DNA of 64,000 nt, from the NCBI GenBank assembly GCA_944323925.1, contig CALUUI010000006.1:27886-91885 (forward strand), given 5' to 3'. The notes beneath the pieces were generated by a model. It saw nothing but the letters and a program-made list of their open reading frames with translations. It was not told the origin of the DNA and made no database searches. Origin of the DNA: Candidatus Gastranaerophilales bacterium (GTDB lineage Bacteria; Cyanobacteriota; Vampirovibrionia; Gastranaerophilales; Gastranaerophilaceae). A program made the translations under genes and the position numbers. Shown here piece after piece: positions 20,701 through 27,834 of the stretch. How positions within the stretch are numbered: the first letter of the stretch is position 1; each line of letters starts with the position of its first letter.

Positions 20701-20807
20701 TTGTTTTCTGCTAACGAATAACCGTTTTCCGTCATTAATTGCCTTACAAACGCTCTGTCTTGTCTTAACCCCTTAAATGTTTTTCTATCACTAAAATTAA
20801 TACGCAT
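14787..20807 (-). CDS. Giant 2006-residue protein with papain-like cysteine-protease triad
   Basis: The largest gene here. It has no Sec signal; a FKG motif lies at residues 11-13. Residues 216-224 read NQNTHGMCT: Q217, G221 and C223 match papain Q19, G23 and C25 in spacing. H986 lies in GLHAQYIASIDTI and N1017 in FHDNSWGEAE, matching papain's catalytic His and the NSWG block around Asn175. About 760 mostly helical residues separate Cys from His. The rest (1020-2006) is helical and Lys/Glu-rich, with coiled-coil-like stretches. I infer a papain-fold protease or transferase with a huge insertion, perhaps an exported effector or toxin. GAGGT precedes the ATG. No immunity or secretion gene is obvious nearby. 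Confidence 0.7.
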   Translation of the reverse strand: MRINFSDRKTFKGLRQDRAFVRQLMTENGYSLAENNQKNILKAINNIAQNGTISGTKFLLETAENMRYATNIKFNKQPKNKWMSAIKLALAATASAGLLNKISVNFNSIFAEKDLSNEEKEIMSIHYDILDKMKKYNPAKEEYDEARNNLEYFIISSETSLGDKKYILDKLNYFLSDDYKINEQLEDKKFQAFSEIINDLALDKVSGKAPNIKDSNQNTHGMCTVFSITRKLLAYEYKRNYVDFIMQELDNSDEIMVYDRKALGQGKKVPVKKANIDYAGMLRSGFRIVDASAANWMQIADSISGTKDIKIDYIPYNSATFNVYNDSHKKTITPEANIHKKSEYLEAIVITESKLKSLKRIIIQQKLATAKQRPDAELEKAKNSRSIINELEKIFSSMFKDEYKEMSHDVVDAVMSLQKQNSQQINNDEQIAHEYLYIDNEEEAIKRQKIKSYITDRYDFAINREIKDSEIDTIYELIEDYKVINSDKSISQFGLAQSAIKAAAAFRNQMIKACEDPERLHNLLVSMDFANEDAIFLNNIQSLIDKVNAGNTFIIKSLSDNIGIEYSKEEVLEFLTSSKEYVENLPYLYDELYKRLNLGNRKEALLKELNISLTILDSNDDTEIQKLKSTIGIYDNTELRKRLNDALGIMHYRPTIEKYSKMLSCKDTKEDVKRMLKNVLYEITYYKNDKLKKEIAADLKINPNKVTETLIKTGDLLSGVYDEYTYEEASNLINQKSIKNDFLNYYNQIINTLQNGVNEQFLKDLLVNNGLEPEFTEENLSQLPEKMLTPINEMAQTINTIAQMLYIEKDGDIINSVYNPHVVIMTFEKMGVVAPASLLKKYNKKFDEYYKLSSSRHSMSQDEYKQAKKKLTLLDRTERAEINKILSVVNTMYSVTKKEKDIVYRMIKDEYSEVYRQLGLNNGRYWQYTVPSSGLSSEKEAVLLEMVTDKPYFVQKDIKQAFKDIKHGKNSGITSTSVSDTQIGLHAQYIASIDTIKVPSKENPAIMEEKDVLFHDNSWGEAESENVWTDSQGLKRTDYNSDFGYRNGYITNEYYRNGNFIEYLLNNKGEVKQPKIENKQLKKLSNSNENYSFELVDDVIMQGKSNKASSLAKSIRDLLLTNDSDNINVLEGYASSMTIEELRNRLKNLNEISMGYGKTYEEMRKRIIGNKFEKGIETEEEYNSLPDDDKLKIMLEKAALRKRFPNSIYTENIDDIKSLKDLRELEESMREELKDKFYYTFGKSNKAVNYALLNKNVNEIIERFIVPILEKDNIKLTTKEIAKVFNDKKIQQELTSTVYDGSLRSLSREISNEIVNGIIEIYKEKVPVTVAKELRDGISGFIYDLYKLKPEDINSNNIPQNIIDWIDKTYKPETDEEFIKIFNMIQNYNSIDFERKIMSQISQEDLGIEEYSGYDLLKSIRLEQEQGERALINEAFFDEYSKVYEISKTKPYIRYERFNTKVTGATYVKKKFDDIYMTLRYMLSQITYEKLFAKYKEQNYKKYNALPSYPMLDLSDSRMELTEKSLSMIKTAFTKASNLKRQITVIETAEEIYNFVKSNKDKSLTEAEFKELQNQAKKFIINSKDFKEFNPVVSALLKIITADKTINLKDYEPSIEQLNNICLSLLSLCSKEEYYQKLKETELDLERSKAVFLRIKINPQHRDRIHAVLNEWFDLMRKESPKAEEKYNEILDLSEKHHIMNTPNKILDDYLELFTKDGNEGLAKREVVKPAIKNTLNTILQSAKYIGIQEILMQAERNGLTGAIAAEFDNIDVELNNNKERTGKSIEQMSSPKILTLMLRSIMFDNNFDAAKNFVEKLNLEDKVIPALLASEDVTIAETVVKDLLEEKEKIMKEYTVIEELRNKIANIKNTDAEGTKAICKEIISELKSKGYNNKNNYFISNIIATFENTLEVVDFKSIENIETSLFIGNILEAVLIRSFQDGISELTDMYSYFSNAEIVDNFLSELTITSNPKLEQQINDYHEWYNNLLAKWNKAIMEINSIKIG

Positions 20808-21110
20808 ATTACCTCACTATTTTATTGCTTTAAAAATAAACATGATATAATTTGCTATATATTTTTGAAATATTACAAAAGTTTTACATTTTATTCTACA
20901 AAAAATCTTTTTGTCGTTAAATTGTGAAATGCCTAAAAATAAGATATAGCACATATTTTGGTTTTTGTTTGATATTAAGATTTGTAAAACTTTATGAAAA
21001 TAACTCCTTTTTTAGAGAGAAGGAAATTATATTAATAAAATTGATTTTTTTTTATTTATACTTTAGGCATAGGGAATTAAGAATTTACCCACAATAATAG
21101 GAGTCCGTTC
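20808..21110 (+). other. AT-rich intergenic region with an extended -10 box
   Basis: About 300 bases without a gene. TGATATAAT (extended -10) at about 20842-20850 on the plus strand would give a leader of some 250 bases to the gene at 21111. T-rich runs follow, but I see no convincing riboswitch or terminator. Confidence 0.35.
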
Positions 21111-21386
21111 ATGAAGAAGATTTTAAACAGTAGTGAAGTAAACTGTATTAATGAAGATATGATTAATGAATTGTACACATTAGAAAGTCTTGTGAAAACA
21201 ACTGTCGAAAATTGCTTGAATAAAGAATGTAGCTCGGAATATTACCCCGAAGAAGAAAGAAAACGTAGGATAAGTGAAGAAAGAAATGATTATATTAATA
21301 TTCTTACTATTGCGTTAAGTAAGATTAAGCATATTCAGATGTTAAATACCGAAATTGAAAACCTTGTTATAAAGTCTAATTATTAG
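21111..21386 (+). CDS. Small helical hypothetical protein, 91 aa
   Basis: AGGAG lies 8 bases before the ATG. The 91-residue product is charged and helical, with a run rich in Glu and Arg in the middle (YYPEEERKRRISEERNDYIN) and no membrane segment. Three cysteines (12, 35, 40) are scattered and form no recognisable metal site. I know no family. The length and composition suit a coiled-coil adaptor or a regulator, but no function can be assigned. It stands alone ahead of the tRNA-Pro gene. Confidence 0.65.
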   Translation: MKKILNSSEVNCINEDMINELYTLESLVKTTVENCLNKECSSEYYPEEERKRRISEERNDYINILTIALSKIKHIQMLNTEIENLVIKSNY

Positions 21387-21476
21387 TAAAAGTGAATAAA
21401 TATTGATATTTTTTTTTCAGAAATCTATAATTGAAAGGTAAGAAAAGTTAAATATTCAATATAACAAATAAAAAAT

Positions 21477-21550
21477 CGGAATGTAGCGCAGCTTGGTAGC
21501 GCACCGTGTTCGGGACGCGGGGGCCGCAGGTTCAAATCCTGTCATTCCGA
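21477..21550 (+). tRNA. tRNA-Pro (anticodon CGG)
   Basis: A complete cloverleaf: acceptor CGGAATG/CATTCCG, D-arm GCGC/GCGC, anticodon stem CCGTG/CGCGG with loop TTCGGGA, and T-arm GCAGG-TTCAAAT-CCTGT. CCA is not encoded. A TATAAT lies about 50 bases upstream (21431-21436). Confidence 0.95.
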
Positions 21551-21736
21551 TTTTCTTATCTTAATAAATAAAAGTGAAATTTGTATTCCCCAAATTTTAC
21601 CCTGATTAAAACGGTATTTCATATATTAATTACTTTATTTATAGATCCTTACGGATGATATTTGTATATTTAGTAGTCGGGTTATTGGATATATTGGGCG
21701 GGGATAAACAGTTGTTGCAAATTTTGATGCAAAAAA

Positions 21737-21810
21737 TCGGAACGACAGGATTTGAACCTGCGACCCCTACCACCCCAAGGTAGTACGCTACCAAGCTGCG
21801 CCACGTCCCG
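21737..21810 (-). tRNA. tRNA-Pro (anticodon GGG)
   Basis: Cloverleaf on the minus strand: acceptor CGGGACG/CGTTCCG, anticodon stem CTACC/GGTAG with loop TTGGGGT, T-arm GCAGG-TTCAAAT-CCTGT. It nearly matches the neighbouring tRNA-Pro over the T-arm and D-arm. Its 5' end lies inside the first of two exact 132-base repeats. Confidence 0.95.
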
Positions 21811-21931
21811 ATTTAATAAAAGTATTAAGTTTTCAAAAGTGGCGCATCTTGGTAGCAGATTTTTGTTTGAAGGATAGAGCAAGAACTCTAAACTTTTCTG
21901 ACGCTACCAGACCTCTCGAAAAACCTGACAT
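21800..21931. repeat. 132-bp exact direct repeat, copy 1 (overlaps tRNA-Pro 5' end)
   Basis: Identical by eye to 22018-22149 over 132 bases. It starts with the first 11 bases of tRNA-Pro(GGG), read on the minus strand, and contains a D-arm-like GTGGCGCATCTTGGTAGCAG in the opposite direction. No credible gene is inside; frames reading through it are artefacts. Confidence 0.9.
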
Positions 21932-22017
21932 TTGTCTTGAAAGCTCGCGTTAAACGGGTTCTGCATTCTGCATCACCCTCTGCTCGCTTTCGCTAGTCAG
22001 CTTTTTCTCGGCAGAGT

Positions 22018-22149
22018 GCCACGTCCCGATTTAATAAAAGTATTAAGTTTTCAAAAGTGGCGCATCTTGGTAGCAGATTTTTGTTTGAAGGATAGAGCAA
22101 GAACTCTAAACTTTTCTGACGCTACCAGACCTCTCGAAAAACCTGACAT
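22018..22149. repeat. 132-bp exact direct repeat, copy 2
   Basis: Second copy of the repeat, 218 bases downstream of the first. The 86 bases between contain a CTCTGC/GCAGAG inverted repeat around a GCTCGCTTTCGC segment. A shorter segment, 21996-22035, recurs at 22153-22192 with one mismatch, so the array has at least two and a half units. Confidence 0.9.
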
Positions 22150-22349
22150 AGGGTCAGCTTTTTCTCGGCAGAGTGCTACGTCCCGATTTAATATTTTCAA
22201 GTGCCTTTGGAACAATCTTCCTCTAATAATTATTGCAAGCACCTTTTTAATTGTCAATAAATCTTGAATAATTAATAAATGATAAATATTAATTCTTTAA
22301 ATTTGAAAATATGCTATAATGTCTATTGTTAATGTTAAAGGAGAGGAAA

Positions 22350-23072
22350 ATGTCAAATCCCGTTTTAAATGAAAAGTTTATTGATAGGACAAATGTTATT
22401 GGTGAACCTATGACTATGAATGGTGTGCTTCAAAAAACGTTTGTTTTATTTGCTATGTTGTTTTTGAGTGCAATTTTTATCTGGGTTAAAGGACTTGAAG
22501 GGCATGCCGATGTTGTAGCTGCTTGTACTACGGGTGGTGCAATCGTTGGCTTTGTTGTTGCACTTATTATTTGTTTCTTTAGAAAGATGGTACTTACTCC
22601 TGTTTATGCGGTTGCTGAAGGTTTATTTGTTGGTGGGGTTTCTTACATGATGGAAGCTGCTTACCCGGGAATTGTGCAAACGGCTGTATTAGGTACTTTG
22701 ATGACCGTTGTCGGAATGTTAGTTCTTTATTCTACTAGAATTATCAAATGTTCTGAAAAATTTACTTCGGTTGTTATTTTAATGACTTTTGCTGTTGCAG
22801 GTATTTATTTAGTTCAGTTTATCGGCTCATTCTTCGGACTATCTATACCGGGACTTTTTGGTTCAGGTACTGTTGGTATCGTATTTAGCCTTATTGTTAT
22901 TGCAATTGCTGCTTTGAATCTTATTCTTGATTTCCATTTCATTGAAACAGCTGCTCAAAACTTGTTACCTAAAGAATATGAGTGGTATTTCGGCTTCTCT
23001 ATTATGGTTACTGTTGTTTGGTTATATATTGAAATTCTTAAATTATTAGCTAAATTTAACAGTAGAGAATAA
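22350..23072 (+). CDS. Bax inhibitor-1/YccA-family membrane protein
   Basis: A 240-residue inner-membrane protein with about seven hydrophobic helices. The opening MSNPVLNEKF and later 'FHFIETAAQNLLPKEYEWYF' block fit the bacterial YccA-like branch of the Bax inhibitor-1 family, some of which are pH-gated calcium leak channels or regulators of membrane proteolysis. I start it at ATG 22350 because AAAGGAGAGG precedes it; upstream ATGs lack a site. An extended -10 (TGCTATAAT) sits about 30 bases upstream and a strong terminator follows, so it is monocistronic. Confidence 0.9.
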   Translation: MSNPVLNEKFIDRTNVIGEPMTMNGVLQKTFVLFAMLFLSAIFIWVKGLEGHADVVAACTTGGAIVGFVVALIICFFRKMVLTPVYAVAEGLFVGGVSYMMEAAYPGIVQTAVLGTLMTVVGMLVLYSTRIIKCSEKFTSVVILMTFAVAGIYLVQFIGSFFGLSIPGLFGSGTVGIVFSLIVIAIAALNLILDFHFIETAAQNLLPKEYEWYFGFSIMVTVVWLYIEILKLLAKFNSRE

Positions 23073-23088
23073 TTTTACATAATGTATA

Positions 23089-23127
23089 AAAAAGGGCAGG
23101 AATTTAATAATTCCTGCCCTTTTTTTC
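23089..23127 (+). terminator. Intrinsic terminator after the Bax-inhibitor gene
   Basis: AAAGGGCAGGAATT paired with AATTCCTGCCCTTT around a short loop, followed by seven T. It is strong in both directions by symmetry. Confidence 0.9.
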
Positions 23128-23207
23128 TTCTGGTTAATTTCTGGTTGCGTTTAATTGGAAATTATTTTTAACATGTGTCACAATACTGCTGATGTCTCTT
23201 TTACTAA

Positions 23208-23242
23208 TAAAACCCCCGTTTTGCTCCTTTTTAGCGGGGGAT
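23208..23242 (-). terminator. Intrinsic terminator after the histidine kinase
   Basis: On the minus strand CCCCCG...CGGGGG followed by TTTTATT, 17 bases past the kinase stop codon. Confidence 0.8.
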
Positions 23243-23258
23243 TTCTTTTTTTTCTTAT

Positions 23259-24923
23259 CTAAAATTTTGCAAGAGTTACTTTTACTATAAATCCCCATTC
23301 TTCTGTTGAATATAGTTTTATACTTCCATTCATTGCTTCAACCAATCCTTTTACAATGAATAAGCCAAGTCCTGTTCCTCTTGTTGTTCTTGTTGTTGTG
23401 TTATCAAGACGGGTAAATTTTCCAAACAACGTGTTTAGTGTTTCTTTTGTCAGAAGTTCATACTTGTTTTTGAAGTAGATTGATACACTATCTGCTGTTT
23501 GTTCTGTTTCTATTTCAATTTCGCTACCTTCCGGTGCATATTTAAGAGCGTTTTCTATTAGGTTTACAAATACTTGTTCTAACCTGTCTGAATCTGCGAG
23601 TACAAATGTTCCATCATTCTCAACTTTATTTACTATTGTTTTTTGAGAATCATTTTTTACCAGTGTGATTGCATTATCTAATATTGAATACAGGTCATTT
23701 TCGTCAAGGTTTACATTTAGCCTTAAACCTTCTATTTCAGGTATTACAAGTAAATCTTCTACCAATCTTTTTAAACGTTCTGATTGCTTTTTGATTATAT
23801 GTAGTGATTTTTGGCGGGTTTCTTCATCTATTTGAATATCTTGTCTTAATAACCTCGAAGTATAGCCTTGAATGCTTGTTAGAGGTGTTCTGAATTCGTG
23901 GCTTACTGTGTCTATCATGCTTGAACGGAATTCATTTAATTGTTTTAGCATTTTATTTTTCTTTTTTAGTTGTTGGTGTGATTTTTGAATTTGTTTTACC
24001 ATTCGGTTAAATTCATAGGCCAAGAATATAATTTCGTATGGTGTGAATACGTTTGTAAGTAATCTGATTTTTCGTTCGTAATTACCTTTAGATATTGCTA
24101 TTATGGCTTTAAATAATTGGCGTATGTTGATGTATAGGTAATATGTATACAGTCCGATTATAAAGAATATTGTTAAGGCTGAAATCAAAAGTGTTAAAAG
24201 AATTTTATCTCTGTTGTATGAAATATGTTCTCTTGTTATTCCTTTAGTTGTATTAACAATAATGGTAGCATCTACATTACTTTTCTTTAAATATACAAGA
24301 GGTTGATTTTTAATATCTCCGTAGATTACTGCTTCATCTGTTCGCAAATTTTTAGGTAGAAGTTCAATACTTTTTTTGAATACATCTTCTGTATAATTGT
24401 GTGTTGCTATTAAATCATATTCACTACTTATTACATATATTTGTCGTTTTTCTTCTTCAATTGAACGAAATAGGTTAGACTTTACTTTATCTACATTGAA
24501 GGTTAAACCAAGGTATCTTCCGTCATATGTTGGTTCTCCCATTGTTATTATGTGTTTTAGTAAATTCTCTTTATCTATTTTGTCGAATTCTTCTTTGGTA
24601 TTTACTATAAAAAATCCATCGAATAATTTTGATGTTTTAATTATGCTATTTAAAACGTCTTTTTGTTGTGACTTTGGGATATATTTTAATTGAGAATTTA
24701 GTTGAGTTAATTCACTTTGGACAGCGAAGTCAAAAAAATCTATTTCATCAGAAACCATATTAGCTATTAGCAGGGCTGTATTTTGAAGTTGGGCTCTTAC
24801 TGCGTGTTGGTTTACGTTATTAACGATTATCGCTGATATAGTCATTGGGGTTAGTACAGCAATAAACAAGACCAGAATTATCTGTTCTGCTATTTTTAGC
24901 TTTCTTAGTTTTAATTTTCTCAT
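23259..24923 (-). CDS. Sensor histidine kinase with extracytoplasmic sensor
   Basis: A 554-residue membrane kinase. The first helix (about 15-35) and second helix (about 230-255) bracket a periplasmic sensor domain that may be Cache-like. A HAMP-like linker and coiled coil follow, then HisKA with phospho-acceptor H342 (SHEFRTPLTS) and HATPase_c with the N-box NLIENALKYAPEG and G-box GTGLGLFIVKG. It phosphorylates the response regulator encoded immediately upstream, one base away. I use ATG 24923, since the GTG 4 codons earlier has no ribosome site. The signal sensed is unknown. Confidence 0.93.
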   Translation of the reverse strand: MRKLKLRKLKIAEQIILVLFIAVLTPMTISAIIVNNVNQHAVRAQLQNTALLIANMVSDEIDFFDFAVQSELTQLNSQLKYIPKSQQKDVLNSIIKTSKLFDGFFIVNTKEEFDKIDKENLLKHIITMGEPTYDGRYLGLTFNVDKVKSNLFRSIEEEKRQIYVISSEYDLIATHNYTEDVFKKSIELLPKNLRTDEAVIYGDIKNQPLVYLKKSNVDATIIVNTTKGITREHISYNRDKILLTLLISALTIFFIIGLYTYYLYINIRQLFKAIIAISKGNYERKIRLLTNVFTPYEIIFLAYEFNRMVKQIQKSHQQLKKKNKMLKQLNEFRSSMIDTVSHEFRTPLTSIQGYTSRLLRQDIQIDEETRQKSLHIIKKQSERLKRLVEDLLVIPEIEGLRLNVNLDENDLYSILDNAITLVKNDSQKTIVNKVENDGTFVLADSDRLEQVFVNLIENALKYAPEGSEIEIETEQTADSVSIYFKNKYELLTKETLNTLFGKFTRLDNTTTRTTRGTGLGLFIVKGLVEAMNGSIKLYSTEEWGFIVKVTLAKF

Positions 24924-24924
24924 T

Positions 24925-25623
24925 TTATTCACCAAAAGGAGTTAGTTTGTAACCTACATTTGTTACTGTATGAAGATATTTAGGATTTTTCGAATCTGTT
25001 TCTATTTTGTTCCTTAATCCACCAACGTGTACTCGTAGCATTCGGACATCTTCATTACTGTCATATCCCCATACTTCTTCCAGTAATGTTGCTAAGGTAA
25101 CGGGAGTGTTAAAATGTTGCATTAGGCTGTATAGTATTTCAAATTCGGTGGGTGTTAGTTTTATTTTTTTGTTTAGAATAATACATTCTAAACTTTCAGG
25201 AAATATTTCGATATCTCCCATCTCTAAAATCTCTCCGCTTGTAGTTGATGTAGTTATTTTTTGATTTCGTTTTAGTAATACTCTTATTCTTAATAGTACT
25301 TCTTGAATATCAAAAGGTTTTACTAAATAATCATCTGCACCACAGTTAAAGCCAATTGTTTTATCATCAATTGTACCTTTTGCGGTTAGCATTAATATTG
25401 GCACTGCTAATTTTGCTTGACGGATTTTTTCACATACATCAAAACCGTTCATTTTAGGCATCATTACATCTAATATTATTAGGTCGTATACGTTATTTAG
25501 TGCCTTATGTAGCCCTTCTGCTCCGTCTTTTGCCGTATCTGTAAAATATCCGCTTTGGGATATATCAAATTCCAGTAAATCTCTTATTTCTTCATCATCG
25601 TCTACTATTAATATTCTTTGCAT
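24925..25623 (-). CDS. OmpR/PhoB-family response regulator
   Basis: A 232-residue transcription factor. The receiver domain has the acidic pocket DDDEE at 8-12, phospho-acceptor D52 (LIILDVMMPKMNG), a Thr in LMLTAKG and Lys in YLVKPFD. The C-terminal winged helix (about 135-230) ends LRVHVGGLRNKIE...GYKL, typical of OmpR/PhoB proteins that bind tandem promoter repeats. AAAGGA lies about 10 bases before the ATG. It is the first gene of a two-gene operon with the histidine kinase; target genes cannot be named. Confidence 0.95.
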   Translation of the reverse strand: MQRILIVDDDEEIRDLLEFDISQSGYFTDTAKDGAEGLHKALNNVYDLIILDVMMPKMNGFDVCEKIRQAKLAVPILMLTAKGTIDDKTIGFNCGADDYLVKPFDIQEVLLRIRVLLKRNQKITTSTTSGEILEMGDIEIFPESLECIILNKKIKLTPTEFEILYSLMQHFNTPVTLATLLEEVWGYDSNEDVRMLRVHVGGLRNKIETDSKNPKYLHTVTNVGYKLTPFGE

Positions 25624-25745
25624 TCGAAGCAGATTCCTTTCGTTTACTCATTGATTTTAGCTTAAAATCCTAACTCGGTCAATCTGGTTAGCTTGATTTT
25701 TATATTATTTTTTTTTATAATCTCAATTACTGTAGGAGAGATGTT

Positions 25746-25991
25746 ATGTTACCGATTATAACTGAAGATATGTCAGCTTTAATATATGATGAAGTTTTTT
25801 CAAATGTTGCTTCTTGGCGTAAAAAGATGGTTAGTTATTTGAAAGAAGAAAATCCTGAAATTAATGCTGCGATTTTGGAAATTACTAAAAAAACAGAGCT
25901 TGATCCAAAAGCTGTTGCGCTTGGTGCATATGTCGCTTATAAAATGATAGAAACGGCCGTTGAGGAGTCTGAGGGCGATAGTGAAGATTAG
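25746..25991 (+). CDS. Small acidic hypothetical protein, 81 aa
   Basis: AGGAGAG lies about 7 bases before the ATG. The 81-residue product is acidic, starts MLPIITEDMSALIYDEVF, contains an amphipathic region and ends VEESEGDSED. No Cys, signal peptide or membrane helix. It is probably a small cytoplasmic protein of lineage-restricted distribution; I know no family. It has its own terminator immediately downstream, so it is monocistronic or leads weakly into the MFS gene. Confidence 0.7.
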   Translation: MLPIITEDMSALIYDEVFSNVASWRKKMVSYLKEENPEINAAILEITKKTELDPKAVALGAYVAYKMIETAVEESEGDSED

Positions 25992-26007
25992 TTTTTAGTT
26001 TATTAAT

Positions 26008-26034
26008 TAAAAATCCCGTTAAGGGATTTTTTGT
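26008..26034 (+). terminator. Intrinsic terminator
   Basis: AAATCCC-gttaa-GGGATTT followed by T, just after the small acidic protein gene and 20 bases before the MFS start. Confidence 0.75.
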
Positions 26035-26053
26035 TGAGAAGGGTTTTAAAAAT

Positions 26054-27457
26054 TTGCATAATAGCGATTTGAAATGGATTATTATTTGGGTGACGGTTAT
26101 CGGAAATTTTATTTCTATGTTGGATTCAACAACCGTTAATATTGCATTATATGAAATTTCTAAAAGCCTTAATGAACCAATTTCTTCAGTTCAATGGGTT
26201 GTTGTTGCTTATATGCTTGTTTTAACTGTTTTTCTTCCCTTTTTTGGCAAATTGAGTGAAATTTGTCCCAGAAATAAATTATATTCTACTGGTTTTTTAA
26301 TTTTTTCATTAGGATCATTTCTTAGTTTTTTATCACATTCTTTGCCAATGTTAGTTACTTGCAGGTGTATTGAAGCATTTGGGGCTTCTATTTTGGTTTC
26401 GAACGCGGTTGCTATTATTGCAAGTATGTTTAAGGGGAAAAACAGAGGGAAAGCTCTCGGGATGAATGGAGCAATTGTTGCTTTAGGTTCTATGAGTGGG
26501 CCTGCATTAGCAGGGATTTTGATTAACTTTTTTGGTTGGAATACTGTATTTTTGCCAGGTTGTATCGTTTCACTTATTGCTGCTATCTTTTCTTACAGAT
26601 TAATTCCTTCTTATCATCCGCCGGTTAAGGATGAAAAATTTGATTATAAGGGCTTTTTATATTTTACGGTATTTTTATTTTCACTTCTTACGGTTATTTC
26701 TCAAGGACATGTTTGGGGATGGAGTTCGGATAAAATTAAAATCCTTGTTTGTACTTTTATTCTAGCGACGGTAATGTTTGTTATTCGTGAAATTAAGGTT
26801 TCATATCCGCTTGTAGATTTTAGCTTGTTTAAAATTCGTTCTTTTACACTTGGTAATATTGCGCTTAATTTATCTTACTGGGGAGTTTTTGGGATAGGAG
26901 TTTTGTTCCCTCTATATGCGCAAAAGGTCATAGGACTATCGCCTATGTCTACAGGTTTTATTGTACTAACCTTTTCTGTTTCACTGATTGTTACTGCGCC
27001 TATTGCAGGTACTATTGCGGGTAAATATGGCAGCAGATGGCTTACTATTGCAGGAGGTGCTATGTTTACTCTTGCGTTACTATTATTTTCTTCGTTTAAT
27101 TCTGAAACTCAAATTCCTTTAATGGTCCTTGGTGAATTAATGCTCGGTATTGGCAACGGATTGTTTCAGTCGCCTTCTAATATGGGTGTTTTATCGGAAG
27201 TGGATTCTCAACATCTTGGTATTGCCGGCGGAATGTTAGCTCTTGCCAGAAATACAGGCATGATTATGGGAATTGCTATGGCTATTAATATTTTAGAAAT
27301 ATTTATAACATTATTTACTAATTTGCAAGATTCTCATCCTTTCTTGTCGGCATATCAGTACACAATGAGAGTACTTTCTCTCTGTGCAATAATTTGTACA
27401 GTTTGCGCTTATCTTGCCTATAGAAATGAGAAAAGCAAACGTATGCATAAAAACTAA
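26054..27457 (+). CDS. MFS transporter, DHA2 (EmrB/QacA-like) drug exporter
   Basis: A 467-residue inner-membrane protein with 13-14 predicted helices. The first helix contains MLDSTTVNIALYEI, the D1 motif of DHA2 drug:proton antiporters. Loop 2-3 has FGKLSEICPRNKLYSTGF (motif A variant) and helix 5 has GALGSM-like GPALAGILINFFGW (motif C). The start is TTG at 26054, with AAGGG 9 bases upstream; no ATG precedes helix 1. It probably exports toxic compounds by proton exchange. There is no EmrA-type adaptor beside it, so it may act alone in the inner membrane. Confidence 0.88.
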   Translation: MHNSDLKWIIIWVTVIGNFISMLDSTTVNIALYEISKSLNEPISSVQWVVVAYMLVLTVFLPFFGKLSEICPRNKLYSTGFLIFSLGSFLSFLSHSLPMLVTCRCIEAFGASILVSNAVAIIASMFKGKNRGKALGMNGAIVALGSMSGPALAGILINFFGWNTVFLPGCIVSLIAAIFSYRLIPSYHPPVKDEKFDYKGFLYFTVFLFSLLTVISQGHVWGWSSDKIKILVCTFILATVMFVIREIKVSYPLVDFSLFKIRSFTLGNIALNLSYWGVFGIGVLFPLYAQKVIGLSPMSTGFIVLTFSVSLIVTAPIAGTIAGKYGSRWLTIAGGAMFTLALLLFSSFNSETQIPLMVLGELMLGIGNGLFQSPSNMGVLSEVDSQHLGIAGGMLALARNTGMIMGIAMAINILEIFITLFTNLQDSHPFLSAYQYTMRVLSLCAIICTVCAYLAYRNEKSKRMHKN

Positions 27458-27486
27458 TATTTTAGCCTTATATTTTATTTAATTGC

Positions 27487-27696
27487 CTATTTTATAACCG
27501 GTTTCCCGTTTACCGCAAGTAGAATATCTACAACTTTAGGCATTTGACATACAAATGAATAATGCCCTTCAGCTATTGAACAATTTTTGCAGTCACCATT
27601 AAGTTTATAACATTCCAATGCTTGTTCTGTCCAATTTCTGGTTATTGAACAAGAAATATCCCCATTATGCTGCGGTGTAAAAGTGCTATTTAACAT
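27487..27696 (-). CDS. Small four-cysteine protein, 69 aa
   Basis: A 69-residue protein with cysteines at 16, 29, 36, 39 and 50. The C29-x6-C36-x2-C39-x10-C50 arrangement inside WTEQALECYKLNGDCKNCSI...CQMPKVV looks like a zinc or iron-sulphur site. I recognise the pattern as a recurring small-protein type but know no function; DNA or RNA binding or redox sensing are possible. A GGGTAG site lies upstream, overlapping a small inverted repeat (TACCC...GGGTA) that could regulate it. It sits convergent to the MFS gene. Confidence 0.65.
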   Translation of the reverse strand: MLNSTFTPQHNGDISCSITRNWTEQALECYKLNGDCKNCSIAEGHYSFVCQMPKVVDILLAVNGKPVIK

Positions 27697-27834
27697 TACT
27701 ATACACTACCCTTTCGCTATATAGGGTACCATACTATCGCTTCCTTTCCATCATTTATTTATATGATTTTCTGCCAGATTATTTATAGTTTTTGTGTTTT
27801 TTGTTTGTGGTAAAATCATAAAGGAGAATTATTT

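Noticed and set aside
21682..22267. Several 60-80 codon ORFs over the tRNA-Pro repeats
   Set aside because: They read through a tRNA gene and exact repeats, lack ribosome sites and have no protein-like composition.
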